Source: Paenibacillus alba | GTDB taxonomy: Bacteria; Bacillota; Bacilli; Paenibacillales; NBRC-103111 | Direction of reading: 5' to 3' | Assembly: GCF_013204855.1 (NCBI RefSeq) | Contig: NZ_JABMKZ010000016.1 | Location: 91,674 to 155,673 of the forward strand | DNA: 64,000 nt | In this document: positions 47,001 through 55,222 of the stretch, one piece after another | Position numbering within the stretch: position 1 is the stretch's first letter | How the letters are laid out: each line of letters starts with the position of its first letter | Translations under genes and position numbers: made by a program | The notes under the pieces: generated by a model | Told to the model about the DNA's origin: nothing | The model's input: only the letters and a program-made list of their open reading frames with translations | Databases searched by the model: none

Positions 47001-47145
47001 CGAGCACGCCATTGACAACAACCGGCTGGTTCGCTGTCGTGAAAATTTCTGACCATACCATTCGCAGGCCGAAGAGAACGCTTAGAAATATGACAATTGT
47101 GGCTATATGGGTTAGGGTGGTTTTGTTTTTTATTCGTATCATCAT
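44023..47145 (-). CDS. Hybrid sensor kinase with 7TM sensor, two kinase modules and REC
   Basis: 1040 residues. Order: TM helix (about 12-32); extracellular beta-sandwich sensor (about 45-190, LRGKNLDQSPPIALNGDWQFYPAKF.. GSSYGYGTYKLRI); seven TM helices of 7TMR-DISM type (about 205-415); HisKA (QFLANTSHELRTPLHGIMN); HATPase_c (VLYNLLHNALKFTETG..); REC with D in LLIADVMMPHMSGYEL; then a LytS-type kinase (QAQIHPHFLFNTLNSIMAL.. IQPLIENAVKHGLL.. GKSGIGLSNTNRRL). The two kinase modules are of different families. There is no DNA-binding domain and no adjacent regulator, so the output is unknown. The ribosome binding site is weak. Confidence 0.9.
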   Translation of the reverse strand: MMIRIKNKTTLTHIATIVIFLSVLFGLRMVWSEIFTTANQPVVVNGVLDLRGKNLDQSPPIALNGDWQFYPAKFLSHEDVQSAVDTPQLLKVPGDWRHALTNSSGSSYGYGTYKLRILIDPPKQPVGFWFQSIQASSEVEINGTFLGGLGKIATNAEEYIPHNVSYTASYSVEGTTEIELLIRAANFDEPFNGGITRSIRFSSQAAIDYVRWYSIGFQLVTFVVLLLHGLYSCILYVFNPKERILLITSLLTLSVGIAVMAGHDNILMLWLPINYTWAMKIRLFFLLWQNVFILLMFRRFTSAPPRNKWLQAYTLALICLSGILLAAPASWVNGMVDLRLFIVFYMFPFAWFIYIVGTMIFKKQTDQDVFFLLLTAVGIISNLIWSIVESITDITTVYYPIDIIAAIIGFSAYWFKKYFRHSRENTQLNEQLKQADKRKDQFLANTSHELRTPLHGIMNIAQTVVTKEKEKLNESSLKDMELLITISRRMSHMLGDLLDVARLQEHRIVLQQEPLQIQSIVPGVISMLKFMVEGKLIQLNTDIMESMPLVMADEKRLVQVLYNLLHNALKFTETGTISVSAEVQEGRALIHISDTGVGMNKETQARVFLPYEQGTSDGQGIGLGLSICKQLVELHGGTLTVRSELNKGSVFSFDLPLATVSNLSLSQHPLPSSHTVDGTADGLAGLIFQGTAMGELAASVLIPPLLNDKQMNILAVDDDPVNLNVLVGILSSEPYTITTAHSAREVLELLGTQQWDLLIADVMMPHMSGYELTQRVREHYSVSELPVLLLTARSQPADIYTGFTAGANDYVTKPVDALELKYRIRALTTLKQSINERLRMEAAYLQAQIHPHFLFNTLNSIMALSDIDTEKMRDLGVAFAAYLRISFDFLNTGELVELSHELELAKAYLYIEKERFEDRLSIVWEVETNINLLLPPLSIQPLIENAVKHGLLSQNKGGTVHIRVTRQDNFTLIEVKDNGKGMEQDKVIQLLSPTMKGKSGIGLSNTNRRLIQLYGQGLFIFSKPNEGTTVSFVIPDKRMK

Positions 47146-47199
47146 ACACGAAAATTCGACATCAATAGTGTTATTCCTTTATTCAGGGGTTTGCAGGGC

Positions 47200-47622
47200 T
47201 TCATACCATTTTCGCGAAAAAAGGTAGTGAGACAGGGGGAAAAGGAGGGGGAGGCGCGGGGGAAAGCGGGTAAAGATGGAGACAAAAATAGGCGAAGGAG
47301 CAGGTGAAGGAGAAGGCAGAACAGTAAGGCAGAGCACAAGGCAGAACAGAAGGCAGAACAGCGCAGAGCACAAGGCAAGATCGCAAGGCAGAGCACAGGG
47401 CAAGATCGCAGCAAAAGAGAAGGTAAAGCAGAAAGGTAAAGCAGAAGGTAAAACAGCAAGGCAAAGCGCAAAGCAAAACAGCAAGGCAAAGCGCAAAGCA
47501 AAACAGCAAGCAAAACAGAAGGCAAAAGAGAAGGCAAAACAGCAAGGCGAGCACAAGGCAAAAGAGCAAGCAAAACAGCAAGCAAAACAGCAAGCAAAAC
47601 AGCAAGCAAAAGAGAAAGCGAG
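47200..47622. repeat. T-poor low-complexity repeat tract
   Basis: About 400 bases built of AAGGCA, CAGAACAG and GCAAAACAGCAA-like words, almost free of T on the plus strand. The last part repeats the 12-mer CAAGCAAAACAG at least three times. Several frames are open on both strands simply because of composition. The plus frame from 47276 would give a Lys/Ala/Gln-rich histone-H1-like chain, but it runs through the terminator into the MFS gene and lacks a convincing start. Confidence 0.7.
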
Positions 47623-47666
47623 AAAGCAGTCCACTGTTGGCGTATGGCCGTTGCGGACTGCTTTTT
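47623..47666. terminator. Terminator of the MFS gene
   Basis: AAAGCAGTCC pairs with GGACTGCTTT, flanked by A and T tracts on the two sides. Confidence 0.85.
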
Positions 47667-47677
47667 GCCTGCTGCGT

Positions 47678-48871
47678 TTAGGAAGAGGGTACGGATTGTT
47701 CGGGTTTACGGGTTGTTTCTTTCCCCAAGACGCCTCCGATAAGGAACATTCCTAGCGAGAGCGCCAAGCAAACTGCTGAGAAAATGCCGATTGAGGCATA
47801 TCCGCTGAACTGGACATAGAGCATGCCGGCAATCCACGCACCAAGCGTGTTCGCGCCGTTCATGGTCGAGTTGGCTAGGCTGGAGATCGTCCCTCGAATC
47901 GAGGCGTTCAGGGAGGTAAGTGCCCCCATAACAATCGGGAAGATCACGCCAAGCGTGGCGAAGATGATCAGATAGACAATTGTTACAACAGAAAGGCCTG
48001 GCAAATGAGGCATAACCGCATATAGCACCATGAGCATCGCCATCCCAAGCGTAACCGTGTTCGCATTTCCTAGCTTTCGGGCCGCGTAAGAGCTAACCAT
48101 GCTTCCCAGGAGACTGCCGAAACCAAGGAACATCATCACGGTGCCGAGCTGCCCGATCGGAAGTTCGAAGCGGTCATAGATCCATTTGCCGGCGAAAGCA
48201 AAAGCGGTACCGCTCCCCAAGTGAAGGAGCAGGTAAGCGAGGAAGCCGCTTCTTGCCTTGCCGCTCCGAATAAGAGGGATGTAGCGGCGAAGGATGGACA
48301 CCTGCTCACCACCTAAGCGTGCGGCAGGCCTGATATCGGGCAGCAAGTAGAAGGCGGCAGGGGCTAGCAGCAGCGAAGCAATGCCAATTGTCCAAAACGG
48401 AACCGACCAATGGGCGGTCGCGAGCCAGCTCCCGATCGGCACGCCAAGCGCTTGAGCAGCCGCAAGTCCTGCGAAGGCGATGCCCATCGTCTTCGATATT
48501 TTGGGTGCTGGCATGACGGCAGGAATGGAGGCCCATACCTGCGGAGCCGTGAATGCGGCGCTAATGCCGGCGAGGAGGCGGAACAGGCACATCGTCCAGA
48601 AGCTATCCGCGAAGCCGCACAGGATCGTCGAGACGGAGAATCCGAGCAGGCCGCTCAGCAGAACGGTTCTTCGGTTCCAGCCGTCGGACAGAGGCCCGGC
48701 GATCAAGGCGAAGACGGCTGAGCCGAGTGTGTAGGCGCCTAGCATCCATCCGGCAATTGATGTCGACACGCCGAATTGCACCTGCAGCGTCGGCAGCAAG
48801 GGCGAGATGAGGAACGTATCCGTTCCAATCATGAACATGATGAGGAAGAAGAGAACAGTATATTTACGCAT
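47678..48871 (-). CDS. MFS drug/metabolite exporter (DHA1 type)
   Basis: 397 residues with AGGAGGGG upstream and 12 predicted helices. The first helix pair (VLFFLIMFMIGTDTFLISPLLPTLQ) and the loop 2-3 motif GPLSDGWNRRTVLLSG identify the DHA1 12-TM proton antiporters. Motif C in helix 5 (AQALGVPIGSWLA) marks export. It is divergent from a WYL-domain regulator with a shared control region, which probably governs it. Substrate unknown. Confidence 0.92.
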   Translation of the reverse strand: MRKYTVLFFLIMFMIGTDTFLISPLLPTLQVQFGVSTSIAGWMLGAYTLGSAVFALIAGPLSDGWNRRTVLLSGLLGFSVSTILCGFADSFWTMCLFRLLAGISAAFTAPQVWASIPAVMPAPKISKTMGIAFAGLAAAQALGVPIGSWLATAHWSVPFWTIGIASLLLAPAAFYLLPDIRPAARLGGEQVSILRRYIPLIRSGKARSGFLAYLLLHLGSGTAFAFAGKWIYDRFELPIGQLGTVMMFLGFGSLLGSMVSSYAARKLGNANTVTLGMAMLMVLYAVMPHLPGLSVVTIVYLIIFATLGVIFPIVMGALTSLNASIRGTISSLANSTMNGANTLGAWIAGMLYVQFSGYASIGIFSAVCLALSLGMFLIGGVLGKETTRKPEQSVPSS

Positions 48872-48898
48872 GGTTGACCCCTCCTAAACGGTTTAATG

Positions 48899-48945
48899 TT
48901 GCTTACATTTTCTATCGTAAGCTATAATAGTGACAAAACTTGTCA
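48899..48945. promoter_or_regulatory. Divergent control region with two palindromes
   Basis: TTGCTT (48899-48904) and TATAAT (48923-48928) form a plus-strand promoter. A 6-10-6 palindrome, GCTTAC..GTAAGC, spans 48901-48922 and a perfect 6-3-6 palindrome, TGACAAAACTTGTCA, spans 48931-48945, right after the -10. Both are candidate operators for the WYL regulator. Confidence 0.6.
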
Positions 48946-48981
48946 TAAACTTAAATATTCCTATAAAAGGGGCTGAGCCGG

Positions 48982-49926
48982 ATGCCCAAGTCCAAAAGAT
49001 TGATGGAACTGATGATGACGGTCAACCGGAAGAGGCGGTTCAAGGTTCAGGAGCTTGCCGACGAGTTCGGGGTCTCTACACGCACGATTTTAAGGGATTT
49101 GCAGGAGCTGAGCGAGCTGGGAGTGCCGCTATACTCTGAGGTGGGTCCGCACGGAGGCTATCAGGTGATCAGGGAGAGGGTTCTGCCTCCCATCGCATTC
49201 ACGGAGGAGGAGGCCGTAGCGATGTTCTTTGCGGTGCACGCCCTGCGTCATTACTCCTCGCTGCCGTTCGAAACGGAATCCGCTGCGGCGCTGAGCAAGT
49301 TCTACCTTCATATGCCCGGTGACATCCGGGACCGGATCGACGGTATGAAGGACCGGGTCGACTTCATTACACCGACAAGGCGGGGCGATGCCCCCTGTTT
49401 GGCCATTCTTCTTGATGCGGCCGTACACCAGAAGGTGCTCGTCGTGGACTACGAGTCGAAGGAGGAGGGGGCGGGCAGCCGCCGGATTCAGCCTGTTTGC
49501 CTATACGCAAACAACGGTTTTTGGTATTGCACAGCCTACTGCTTCCTGCGTCAGGGCTTTCGCGTTTTCCGGTGCGACCGGATTCGCGGGGCGGTAGATG
49601 ATCCGTTCGGCACGGAGCCGCTCGATCTAGGCGACGTCCGCCTCAGCCGGCGCGAGGCTGCCGCGCCGAGAGAGCCTGTTCGGCTGCGCGCAGAGCTGAG
49701 CCGAGGCGGCATCCAGCGCTGCGAAGCTGAGCTGTGGCTTGCTCCGATGCTGCATGTGCGCGAAGACGGAAGCGGGTCGATTGATAGGGATGTGTCACGC
49801 AGTGACATCCCTTTTTATACGGAGTTTCTAATTGGATTAGGAGACGAAGTGGTCCTGGAAGGGCCGGCAGAATTGAAAGAAGCGATTCGGAAGAGGCTTC
49901 ATGAGCTGTTGGCATTGTATTCATAA
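48982..49926 (+). CDS. YafY-type HTH-WYL transcriptional regulator
   Basis: 314 residues with AAAAGGGGC upstream. The N-terminus is an HTH_11 domain (RLMELMMTVNRKRRFKVQELADEFGVSTRTILRDLQELSELGVPLYSE.. GGYQV). A WYL ligand-binding domain (about 140-215, VLVVDYESKE.. RRIQPVCLYANNGFWYCTAYCFLRQGFRVFRCDRI) and a WCX C-terminal extension follow. The GC content is rather high in the middle. It is divergent from the MFS gene and likely its regulator. Confidence 0.93.
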   Translation: MPKSKRLMELMMTVNRKRRFKVQELADEFGVSTRTILRDLQELSELGVPLYSEVGPHGGYQVIRERVLPPIAFTEEEAVAMFFAVHALRHYSSLPFETESAAALSKFYLHMPGDIRDRIDGMKDRVDFITPTRRGDAPCLAILLDAAVHQKVLVVDYESKEEGAGSRRIQPVCLYANNGFWYCTAYCFLRQGFRVFRCDRIRGAVDDPFGTEPLDLGDVRLSRREAAAPREPVRLRAELSRGGIQRCEAELWLAPMLHVREDGSGSIDRDVSRSDIPFYTEFLIGLGDEVVLEGPAELKEAIRKRLHELLALYS

Positions 49927-50026
49927 AAGACGCATGTCTACACGTCATTGGGGCTCCGCGTGGGTTGGGATAATGGGCTTATCTTGACCAAATCTTATTG
50001 CTTGCTGAGTCTGGAAATCTATAAAA

Positions 50027-50204
50027 CCTGCGAAAATGCAGGCTTTTTCAAGGAAATCGTGTAAATAGTGGAAATTCCTGCGATTATGCAGGTTTTTGAA
50101 GTGTTTCTGGCCTGAAATCAGGATTTGGCTGGAAAAGCCTGCACAATCGCAGGAATTTAAGGCTAGATGCCATTTTATCATGCAAAAAGATGCACAATTG
50201 CAGG
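50027..50204 (+). repeat. Four-unit hairpin repeat array
   Basis: Units at 50027 (CCTGCGAAAATGCAGG), 50077 (CCTGCGATTATGCAGG), 50138 (CCTGCACAATCGCAGG) and 50189 (GATGCACAATTGCAGG). The distances are 50, 61 and 51 bp, the same order as in the array at 20568. Each unit is followed by T-rich sequence. An extra small hairpin, CCTGAAATCAGG, lies at 50111-50122 in the 61-bp interval. No gene is present between 49927 and 50379. Confidence 0.82.
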
Positions 50205-50379
50205 TTTTACCAGACAGCAGTTGCACAATCTGCGGATGTTTGGACCAAGAGGACATCCACACCTATATGCAATCGTTTCGTCATTTGGATGAGTATTGAA
50301 GAGAAGTATCAAGGGCATATCGATGTCTTTGATGCTTTTTTTTGCGTTCTGCTATATTTGGACTAAAATGTAAATATAG

Positions 50380-50484
50380 GATATAGGTGAAAAAGAATAT
50401 GTAATGTTAGAGGGGGCCGGGCACTTCCCGATTGAACAACCAGGGCTAAAGCAAATGAATGCGGCTGTTCTTTGGGGGAGCTGA
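50380..50484 (+). pseudogene. C-terminal remnant of an alpha/beta hydrolase
   Basis: The frame reads EYVMLEGAGHFPIEQPGLKQM and ends in a stop; GAGHFPIEQP is the catalytic-His region of alpha/beta hydrolases. A stop codon lies directly upstream in frame, and no Ser-nucleophile region is present. Only about 34 codons survive. Confidence 0.65.
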
Positions 50485-50487
50485 ATT

Positions 50488-50928
50488 GTGAAACACCAAA
50501 AAACACTACTCATCTTGGGCATTCTCGCACTAACTTTCATTGGTTATGGAGGATATAGGTATTATGTCAACTATACGGTTGTTAAAGCCATTTCATTATA
50601 CCTTCCTGATACTAAACTCAAAATTGTGAAGACAGAAAACAGAACGATACCCTCACTGTTCACAGACGAAACCGCACAAGCAGCAATGGACAATTTAAGC
50701 CGTAAAGATGGTTCCAAAACCGTATTCATGAACAAATTAAAAAATGGGGATAAGGTTAAATTGTATTACATTCGTTTTATGAAGCCATATTTCTACAATG
50801 AAGTGGATCTATCAGAGAAATCGTGCGATGGCTTTTTGTGTTTCCGTTTCTTTATGGGCTACGCCTACATTGATACAACGACAGGTGAATTGCTAAGGTT
50901 GGATGTTTCTAGAGTACCGCCGAAATGA
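50488..50928 (+). CDS. Small exported or membrane-anchored protein
   Basis: 146 residues from a GTG with GGGGGAG seven bases upstream. One N-terminal hydrophobic helix (about 7-26) may be a signal anchor. The rest is soluble, with two cysteines (SCDGFLC) that could form a disulfide. I do not recognise a family. It follows a hydrolase relic directly, so its promoter may be inherited from that lost gene. Confidence 0.65.
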   Translation: MKHQKTLLILGILALTFIGYGGYRYYVNYTVVKAISLYLPDTKLKIVKTENRTIPSLFTDETAQAAMDNLSRKDGSKTVFMNKLKNGDKVKLYYIRFMKPYFYNEVDLSEKSCDGFLCFRFFMGYAYIDTTTGELLRLDVSRVPPK

Positions 50929-51079
50929 TAGGAGAAGGAACGACTTCATAGCAATAAATACAAAAACGAGGCCGTAAGCATAAATGTCACCTCTTATTAT
51001 GACTTTTTGTAACTAGTAGGCTTCAAAGGGTTGCCATATAATAAGGGATAAGTCAGCGAAGGGTTTAGGGGGAAATGGA

Positions 51080-52867
51080 TTGTTTAACCTTGTTAAGATG
51101 TGGTTTTGGTATGATTGGATGATGTTCCTGATTCGTATTTTATTCTTTGCTTCTATACTAGTTACCGTAGGACTGGTGTCGGAGCATATCACTATAATCT
51201 TCTGGGCTATTATTGTATGGGGAATTATCGCTTTCTCAGCTCCCTGGATCTGTCTGCAGCTCCATTACATGTATTACCTTATCGCAGAGATGCTTCTTAC
51301 CGGAGGTCTCTGCTTGTATTTGGCTTATCTGTTTCCGGACTCTTATCTCGTTTTTATGGCACCCGCTTTTATGATCGCTAGTAATAGCGCTCAGAAGTCT
51401 TATCGTTGGGCTGGTCCTATTACGATTGTTTTGATTCCATTCTTGTTAGCCGAGTTGTCGCAGCAAGAATATGCCGTGAATTTGATCCTGGATTTTGGCT
51501 TGGCTTACGTGCTTGGGTTTGCTTTTCATTTACTCATGGTGAATCATCGGCAAAATAACATTATTAGAGATCAATACGCTGTCTTAGAGCAGTATATCTC
51601 CCAAATGGAGCAAATGACACTGCTGGAAGAAAGGAATCGCTTATCCAAAGATCTGCACGATACGATGGGTCATTCGTTTACTTCCATTATGATGGGGTTG
51701 GAAACGCTGCGTTCCGAGGTGAACACACCTGAAGGTGAGCGTAAGGTGGGCTCCTTGCTAGCGTTGACTCGCAATAGCCTGGAGGAAGTCCGGCGATACT
51801 TGCATCAAGTCGGCGCGCCTCAGGATACATTGCCTCTGATACAATCTTTGGGGAACTTAGTGGATGAATTCCAAGCGCTCTCGAAGGTGAAGGTTCGCAT
51901 CAGAACGTTCGGGGAGGCGTACTCGGTTTCGAAGCAAACGAAGATGACCTTATACAGATGCTTGCAGGAGTCGTTAACCAATGCTGTGCGTCATGGGCAA
52001 TCCAGTGACATTATGGTGAACCTGCACTATGAGGAGAAGCAGATTAGGCTGGAAGTGCAGGATAATGGATTAGGCAAAGAAGACTTGCAAGCAGGCTTTG
52101 GCGTAAGTGCTATGAAGGAGCGGGCCTCCAACCTGCAAGGGCAGGTTCATATCTATTCGAAGCCGGGAGAAGGAACGATGGTGACGTGCCTTTTGCCACG
52201 GCTTGTGGAAATTCCGGAGGGCAAGGTTCGGATATTGCTGGTGGACGATCAGCCCTATATCCGGGAGAGTCTTCGAATTATTTTGGAAAGAGAAAAAGAT
52301 TTCGAAATTGTAGGTATGGCTGAAGATGGTGTTGCTGCCCTTGATATCTGCGAGCAGATTCAACCTCACGTGGTGCTGATGGACCTCCATATGCCCAACA
52401 TGGATGGTGTGGAGGCAACCAAACAAATGAAGTTGAGGTGGCCAGATGTCCGCGTATTGATCCTGACAACGTTCCAAGAAACGGAGAGGGCCGTTGAAAC
52501 TTTGCGTAACGGAGCAGATGGCTATTTGCTTAAATCTACGGAGCCGCAGGAGCTATTCGAAACGATTCGTCTCGTGCATCGCGGCGCTAAAGTAATTACA
52601 CCGGATATTACGAATGTATTGATTGATAACTATGACATTCATCCGATTTCGCAGGTGTCCAAAGAAAAGAATAACGAGTATGGTCTTAATCCGCGGGAAA
52701 TCGAAATTCTGGAATGCCTCTCGAAAGGATTGCGCTACAAATCCATTGCCGCCAAATTATATTTATCCGATGGCACTGTAAGAAACTATGCCTCCACGAT
52801 CTACGCGAAGCTGGGCGTGCGCAACCGTGAAGAGGCGGTACAGAAAGTACTTGGACCTGAGGAATGA
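51080..52867 (+). CDS. Fused histidine kinase - NarL response regulator
   Basis: 595 residues from a TTG with AGGGGG upstream. Five or six TM helices (about 12-155), then a DesK/LiaS-type HisKA_3 domain (LLEERNRLSKDLHDTMGHSFTSIMM, phospho-His in LHD) and HATPase_c (LQESLTNAVRHG.. DNGLGKED..GFGVSAMKERA..). These are followed without a stop by a receiver (ILLVDDQPYIRESL.. VVLMDLHMPNMDG.. GYLLKSTEP) and a LuxR helix-turn-helix (LNPREIEILECLSKGLRYKSIAAKLYLSDGTVRNY). The kinase and its regulator are normally separate proteins; here they form one membrane-tethered transcription factor. The downstream sensor-domain gene may be its target or input. Confidence 0.92.
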   Translation: MFNLVKMWFWYDWMMFLIRILFFASILVTVGLVSEHITIIFWAIIVWGIIAFSAPWICLQLHYMYYLIAEMLLTGGLCLYLAYLFPDSYLVFMAPAFMIASNSAQKSYRWAGPITIVLIPFLLAELSQQEYAVNLILDFGLAYVLGFAFHLLMVNHRQNNIIRDQYAVLEQYISQMEQMTLLEERNRLSKDLHDTMGHSFTSIMMGLETLRSEVNTPEGERKVGSLLALTRNSLEEVRRYLHQVGAPQDTLPLIQSLGNLVDEFQALSKVKVRIRTFGEAYSVSKQTKMTLYRCLQESLTNAVRHGQSSDIMVNLHYEEKQIRLEVQDNGLGKEDLQAGFGVSAMKERASNLQGQVHIYSKPGEGTMVTCLLPRLVEIPEGKVRILLVDDQPYIRESLRIILEREKDFEIVGMAEDGVAALDICEQIQPHVVLMDLHMPNMDGVEATKQMKLRWPDVRVLILTTFQETERAVETLRNGADGYLLKSTEPQELFETIRLVHRGAKVITPDITNVLIDNYDIHPISQVSKEKNNEYGLNPREIEILECLSKGLRYKSIAAKLYLSDGTVRNYASTIYAKLGVRNREEAVQKVLGPEE

Positions 52868-53092
52868 CAGATACTAATAACTGATTACCTATAACCATAT
52901 AAAAGCAAGACCACCACGCAAGCACTCTGTCTTCTCCCTTCCTTCCCGGAAGTGGACGATAGGGTGTTTTTTGCTATCTGATCGAAAATTCATGTCACAT
53001 GACATTATGGCACTAGCTGTTTTGACACGATAAGCACTAGCATAGCAGTTGTAAGGGTGCAAGAATCATTCAAGTTGAGAGGAAGAGACGAT

Positions 53093-53683
53093 ATGAATCA
53101 AATCATTAGCAAGTACATGAGAAACTTCAGATTTCTATTGCTTACTTTTGTGACAGGAATTTTTTACTTTTGCTTTTATTTGGTGGGAATCACCTTCGGT
53201 ATCGGGATGGCTTTCACCTTAGTGGGGCTTCCGATCCTCCATTATGTGCTGCGTTCCACTCGGACATTCGTGCAGTATGAACGGACGCAAACCAAGGTCT
53301 ATACTGATATCTCGATTGCCATGGTCTCAAGCCGAAGGGGCGAAGGGAGCTTATGGGAGCAGGTTAGAGCGGAATTGTCGGATGTGCGTAATTGGAGAAC
53401 GATTTTCTGGCTGATGCTGAAATTCGTGATTGGAATTGCCAGTATCCTTTGTGCCGTTCTGTTCTATGTGGCGCCGCTGATGTTCATGTTAACGCCATTT
53501 TTATACTCCTTTATTGACGTAACCATTATGGGGATGACAATTCAAACATTGAAAGAAGCACTCCTCATAATGCTTGTAGGCGTAATACTTATGGGGGTTG
53601 GTCATTATTTGGGCAATGGCTTAGTAAAAATGATAGGTGGCTATACACGCTGTATGGCTAAAGGTTTAACTGACAAAGTATGA
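53093..53683 (+). CDS. Putative sensor-domain membrane protein (PF13796-like)
   Basis: 196 residues from ATG 53093 with GAGAGGAAG upstream. Four hydrophobic helices occur as two pairs (about 12-55 and 100-160). The opening YMRNFRFLLLTFVTGIFYFCFYLVGITFGIGMAFTLVGLPIL resembles the 'putative sensor' family often fused or adjacent to HisKA_3 kinases in Gram-positive bacteria. It lies about 225 bases after the fused kinase and likely works with it. Confidence 0.75.
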   Translation: MNQIISKYMRNFRFLLLTFVTGIFYFCFYLVGITFGIGMAFTLVGLPILHYVLRSTRTFVQYERTQTKVYTDISIAMVSSRRGEGSLWEQVRAELSDVRNWRTIFWLMLKFVIGIASILCAVLFYVAPLMFMLTPFLYSFIDVTIMGMTIQTLKEALLIMLVGVILMGVGHYLGNGLVKMIGGYTRCMAKGLTDKV

Positions 53684-53744
53684 GAACCGGAAGTTTCTAG
53701 CGGGTACGATGATTCAAACCAAATAGAGAGTGGGAATAGATGAC

Positions 53745-54374
53745 ATGGCAGCATCACTTATGAAAATACCTTTGCAGTCTCTTTGGATGATGTGGGAGAA
53801 CGTGTTTGATCTCATCACCCGATTTCGAAGCAAGTCTGTGTTGAGATATGGGATATGTAAATTAGTAGTCAGGCAGCATCACGGCAAGAGAATTGCTTGT
53901 CAGGATGGGCATGGCATACAGGCCGGAGATTGGGTGGGGGAGCTTCACCTGGATAATCGGCAGGTCATGGGGCTTTCACGCACGTTCGGGGCAGACCGTG
54001 CCGGGTTGAAGACGGTCCGCATGCTTCGCGATGCCATGAAGCAAATTAGCAAAGAGCTCGACAGCAACACCGACCTATCGGAAGTTCGGGCGATCACGGG
54101 AATTACGCTGCTTCACCGGGGAATCACTCATGGAATAGGCTTTGAGCAGCATCCTATTGAGTCTAGATGGCAGCAACGATTCTATGCGGCGTATCTTCGC
54201 CTCCTCCTGCGTATTCTGCATCCGGAGGGGAAAGAACGAGTCCAATACAGCAGCGAGAAGCTGGCTCCCTTGATGCTGATAATCAGCAAGCAGTCATTGA
54301 AGGAGCGTTTTGCGTTACGGGATAATGACTTGCAAGATTTGCACAATCGAAGGAAGAAAGAGGCGATTTCATGA
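53745..54374 (+). CDS. YkoP-like protein
   Basis: 209 residues from ATG 53745, with GAGAGTGGGA upstream; a GTG at 53730 overlaps that site. The sequence (VVRQHHGKRIACQDGHGIQAGDWVGELHLDNRQVMGLS..) resembles the YkoP-like domain of Bacillus, often next to polysaccharide or lipid-handling genes. No signal peptide or membrane segment. It overlaps the deacetylase gene by four bases, so the two are coupled. Function unknown. Confidence 0.65.
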   Translation: MAASLMKIPLQSLWMMWENVFDLITRFRSKSVLRYGICKLVVRQHHGKRIACQDGHGIQAGDWVGELHLDNRQVMGLSRTFGADRAGLKTVRMLRDAMKQISKELDSNTDLSEVRAITGITLLHRGITHGIGFEQHPIESRWQQRFYAAYLRLLLRILHPEGKERVQYSSEKLAPLMLIISKQSLKERFALRDNDLQDLHNRRKKEAIS

Positions 54375-55138
54375 TACGAATGTTAATGATTTTATCTATG
54401 GATGTGATGATCCTCTATATGATTGTTCCGTTTATCCTTACTCGAATATGTGGATGGGGTGTCCTCTCCAAAGGAAAAGCAGCCAAAGGAATTGCCTTTA
54501 CTTTCGATGATGGGCCTCATCCTAATTATACACCTGAGGTGCTGGACTTATTAAAAGAACAGGGAGTAAAGGGCACCTTCTTCGTACTGGGCAGCAAGGC
54601 CGAGAAATACCCGGAACTGATTCAGCGAATGCACCGGGAAGGGCACCAAATCGGCATTCATAACTATGTTCATATCTCTAATTGGTTCTTGTTCCCATGG
54701 ACGAATAGGAGGGAGCAAGCGGATCGTACGGCTAATATTGTCGAGCGGTTAACTGGAGAGCGGCCCATCTTTTACCGACCTCCGTGGGGGCTTCTTAATT
54801 TAGGCGACCTCCTTCTGATGAGAAAGTCTTATCGGATCGTGCTGTGGTCGGTCATGGTCGGAGATTGGAAACCAGCGGTCAGCGTGGAACAATTGAAACG
54901 TACGTTGTTGAAAAGGATTAAACCCGGGTCCATCATCGTTCTTCACGATAGCGGCGATACGCTTGGAGCAGATGAAGAGGCGCCGCGGCACATGATAACC
55001 GGATTGAGGGAAGTACTGAAAGAAATTCGCAGCAAGGGCTTGGACTGCTTGCGAGCGGATGAGCTGCTGAACAAGGAAACCCGCTGCAGGAGAGAGGTTG
55101 GAGCTAGAACCAAGCAACCTGGCCAAATTCATTCTTAG
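54371..55138 (+). CDS. Polysaccharide deacetylase (NodB domain)
   Basis: 255 residues. An N-terminal helix (about 3-22) anchors or exports the enzyme. The NodB motifs are IAFTFDDGPHPNYT (metal-binding DD), HQIGIHNYVH (H..H metal ligands), FYRPPWG and IIVLHDSG. It removes acetyl groups from a GlcNAc-containing polymer such as peptidoglycan or an exopolysaccharide. It overlaps the YkoP-like gene (ATGA). The last 25 residues are basic and variable. Confidence 0.92.
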   Translation: MIRMLMILSMDVMILYMIVPFILTRICGWGVLSKGKAAKGIAFTFDDGPHPNYTPEVLDLLKEQGVKGTFFVLGSKAEKYPELIQRMHREGHQIGIHNYVHISNWFLFPWTNRREQADRTANIVERLTGERPIFYRPPWGLLNLGDLLLMRKSYRIVLWSVMVGDWKPAVSVEQLKRTLLKRIKPGSIIVLHDSGDTLGADEEAPRHMITGLREVLKEIRSKGLDCLRADELLNKETRCRREVGARTKQPGQIHS

Positions 55139-55222
55139 GCTCACAACAGTCAATGAGATAAGATTGCAAAAGCGCAAAACGACTAGAAGATATCTCATAC
55201 CAGATTGGAAGGAAAGGCATTC

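Noticed and set aside
47142..47634. Three overlapping minus-strand Leu/Cys/Phe-rich frames and a plus Lys/Gln-rich frame
   Set aside because: All arise from a T-free repeat tract where several frames are open; none has a convincing start, and the plus frame reads through a terminator.
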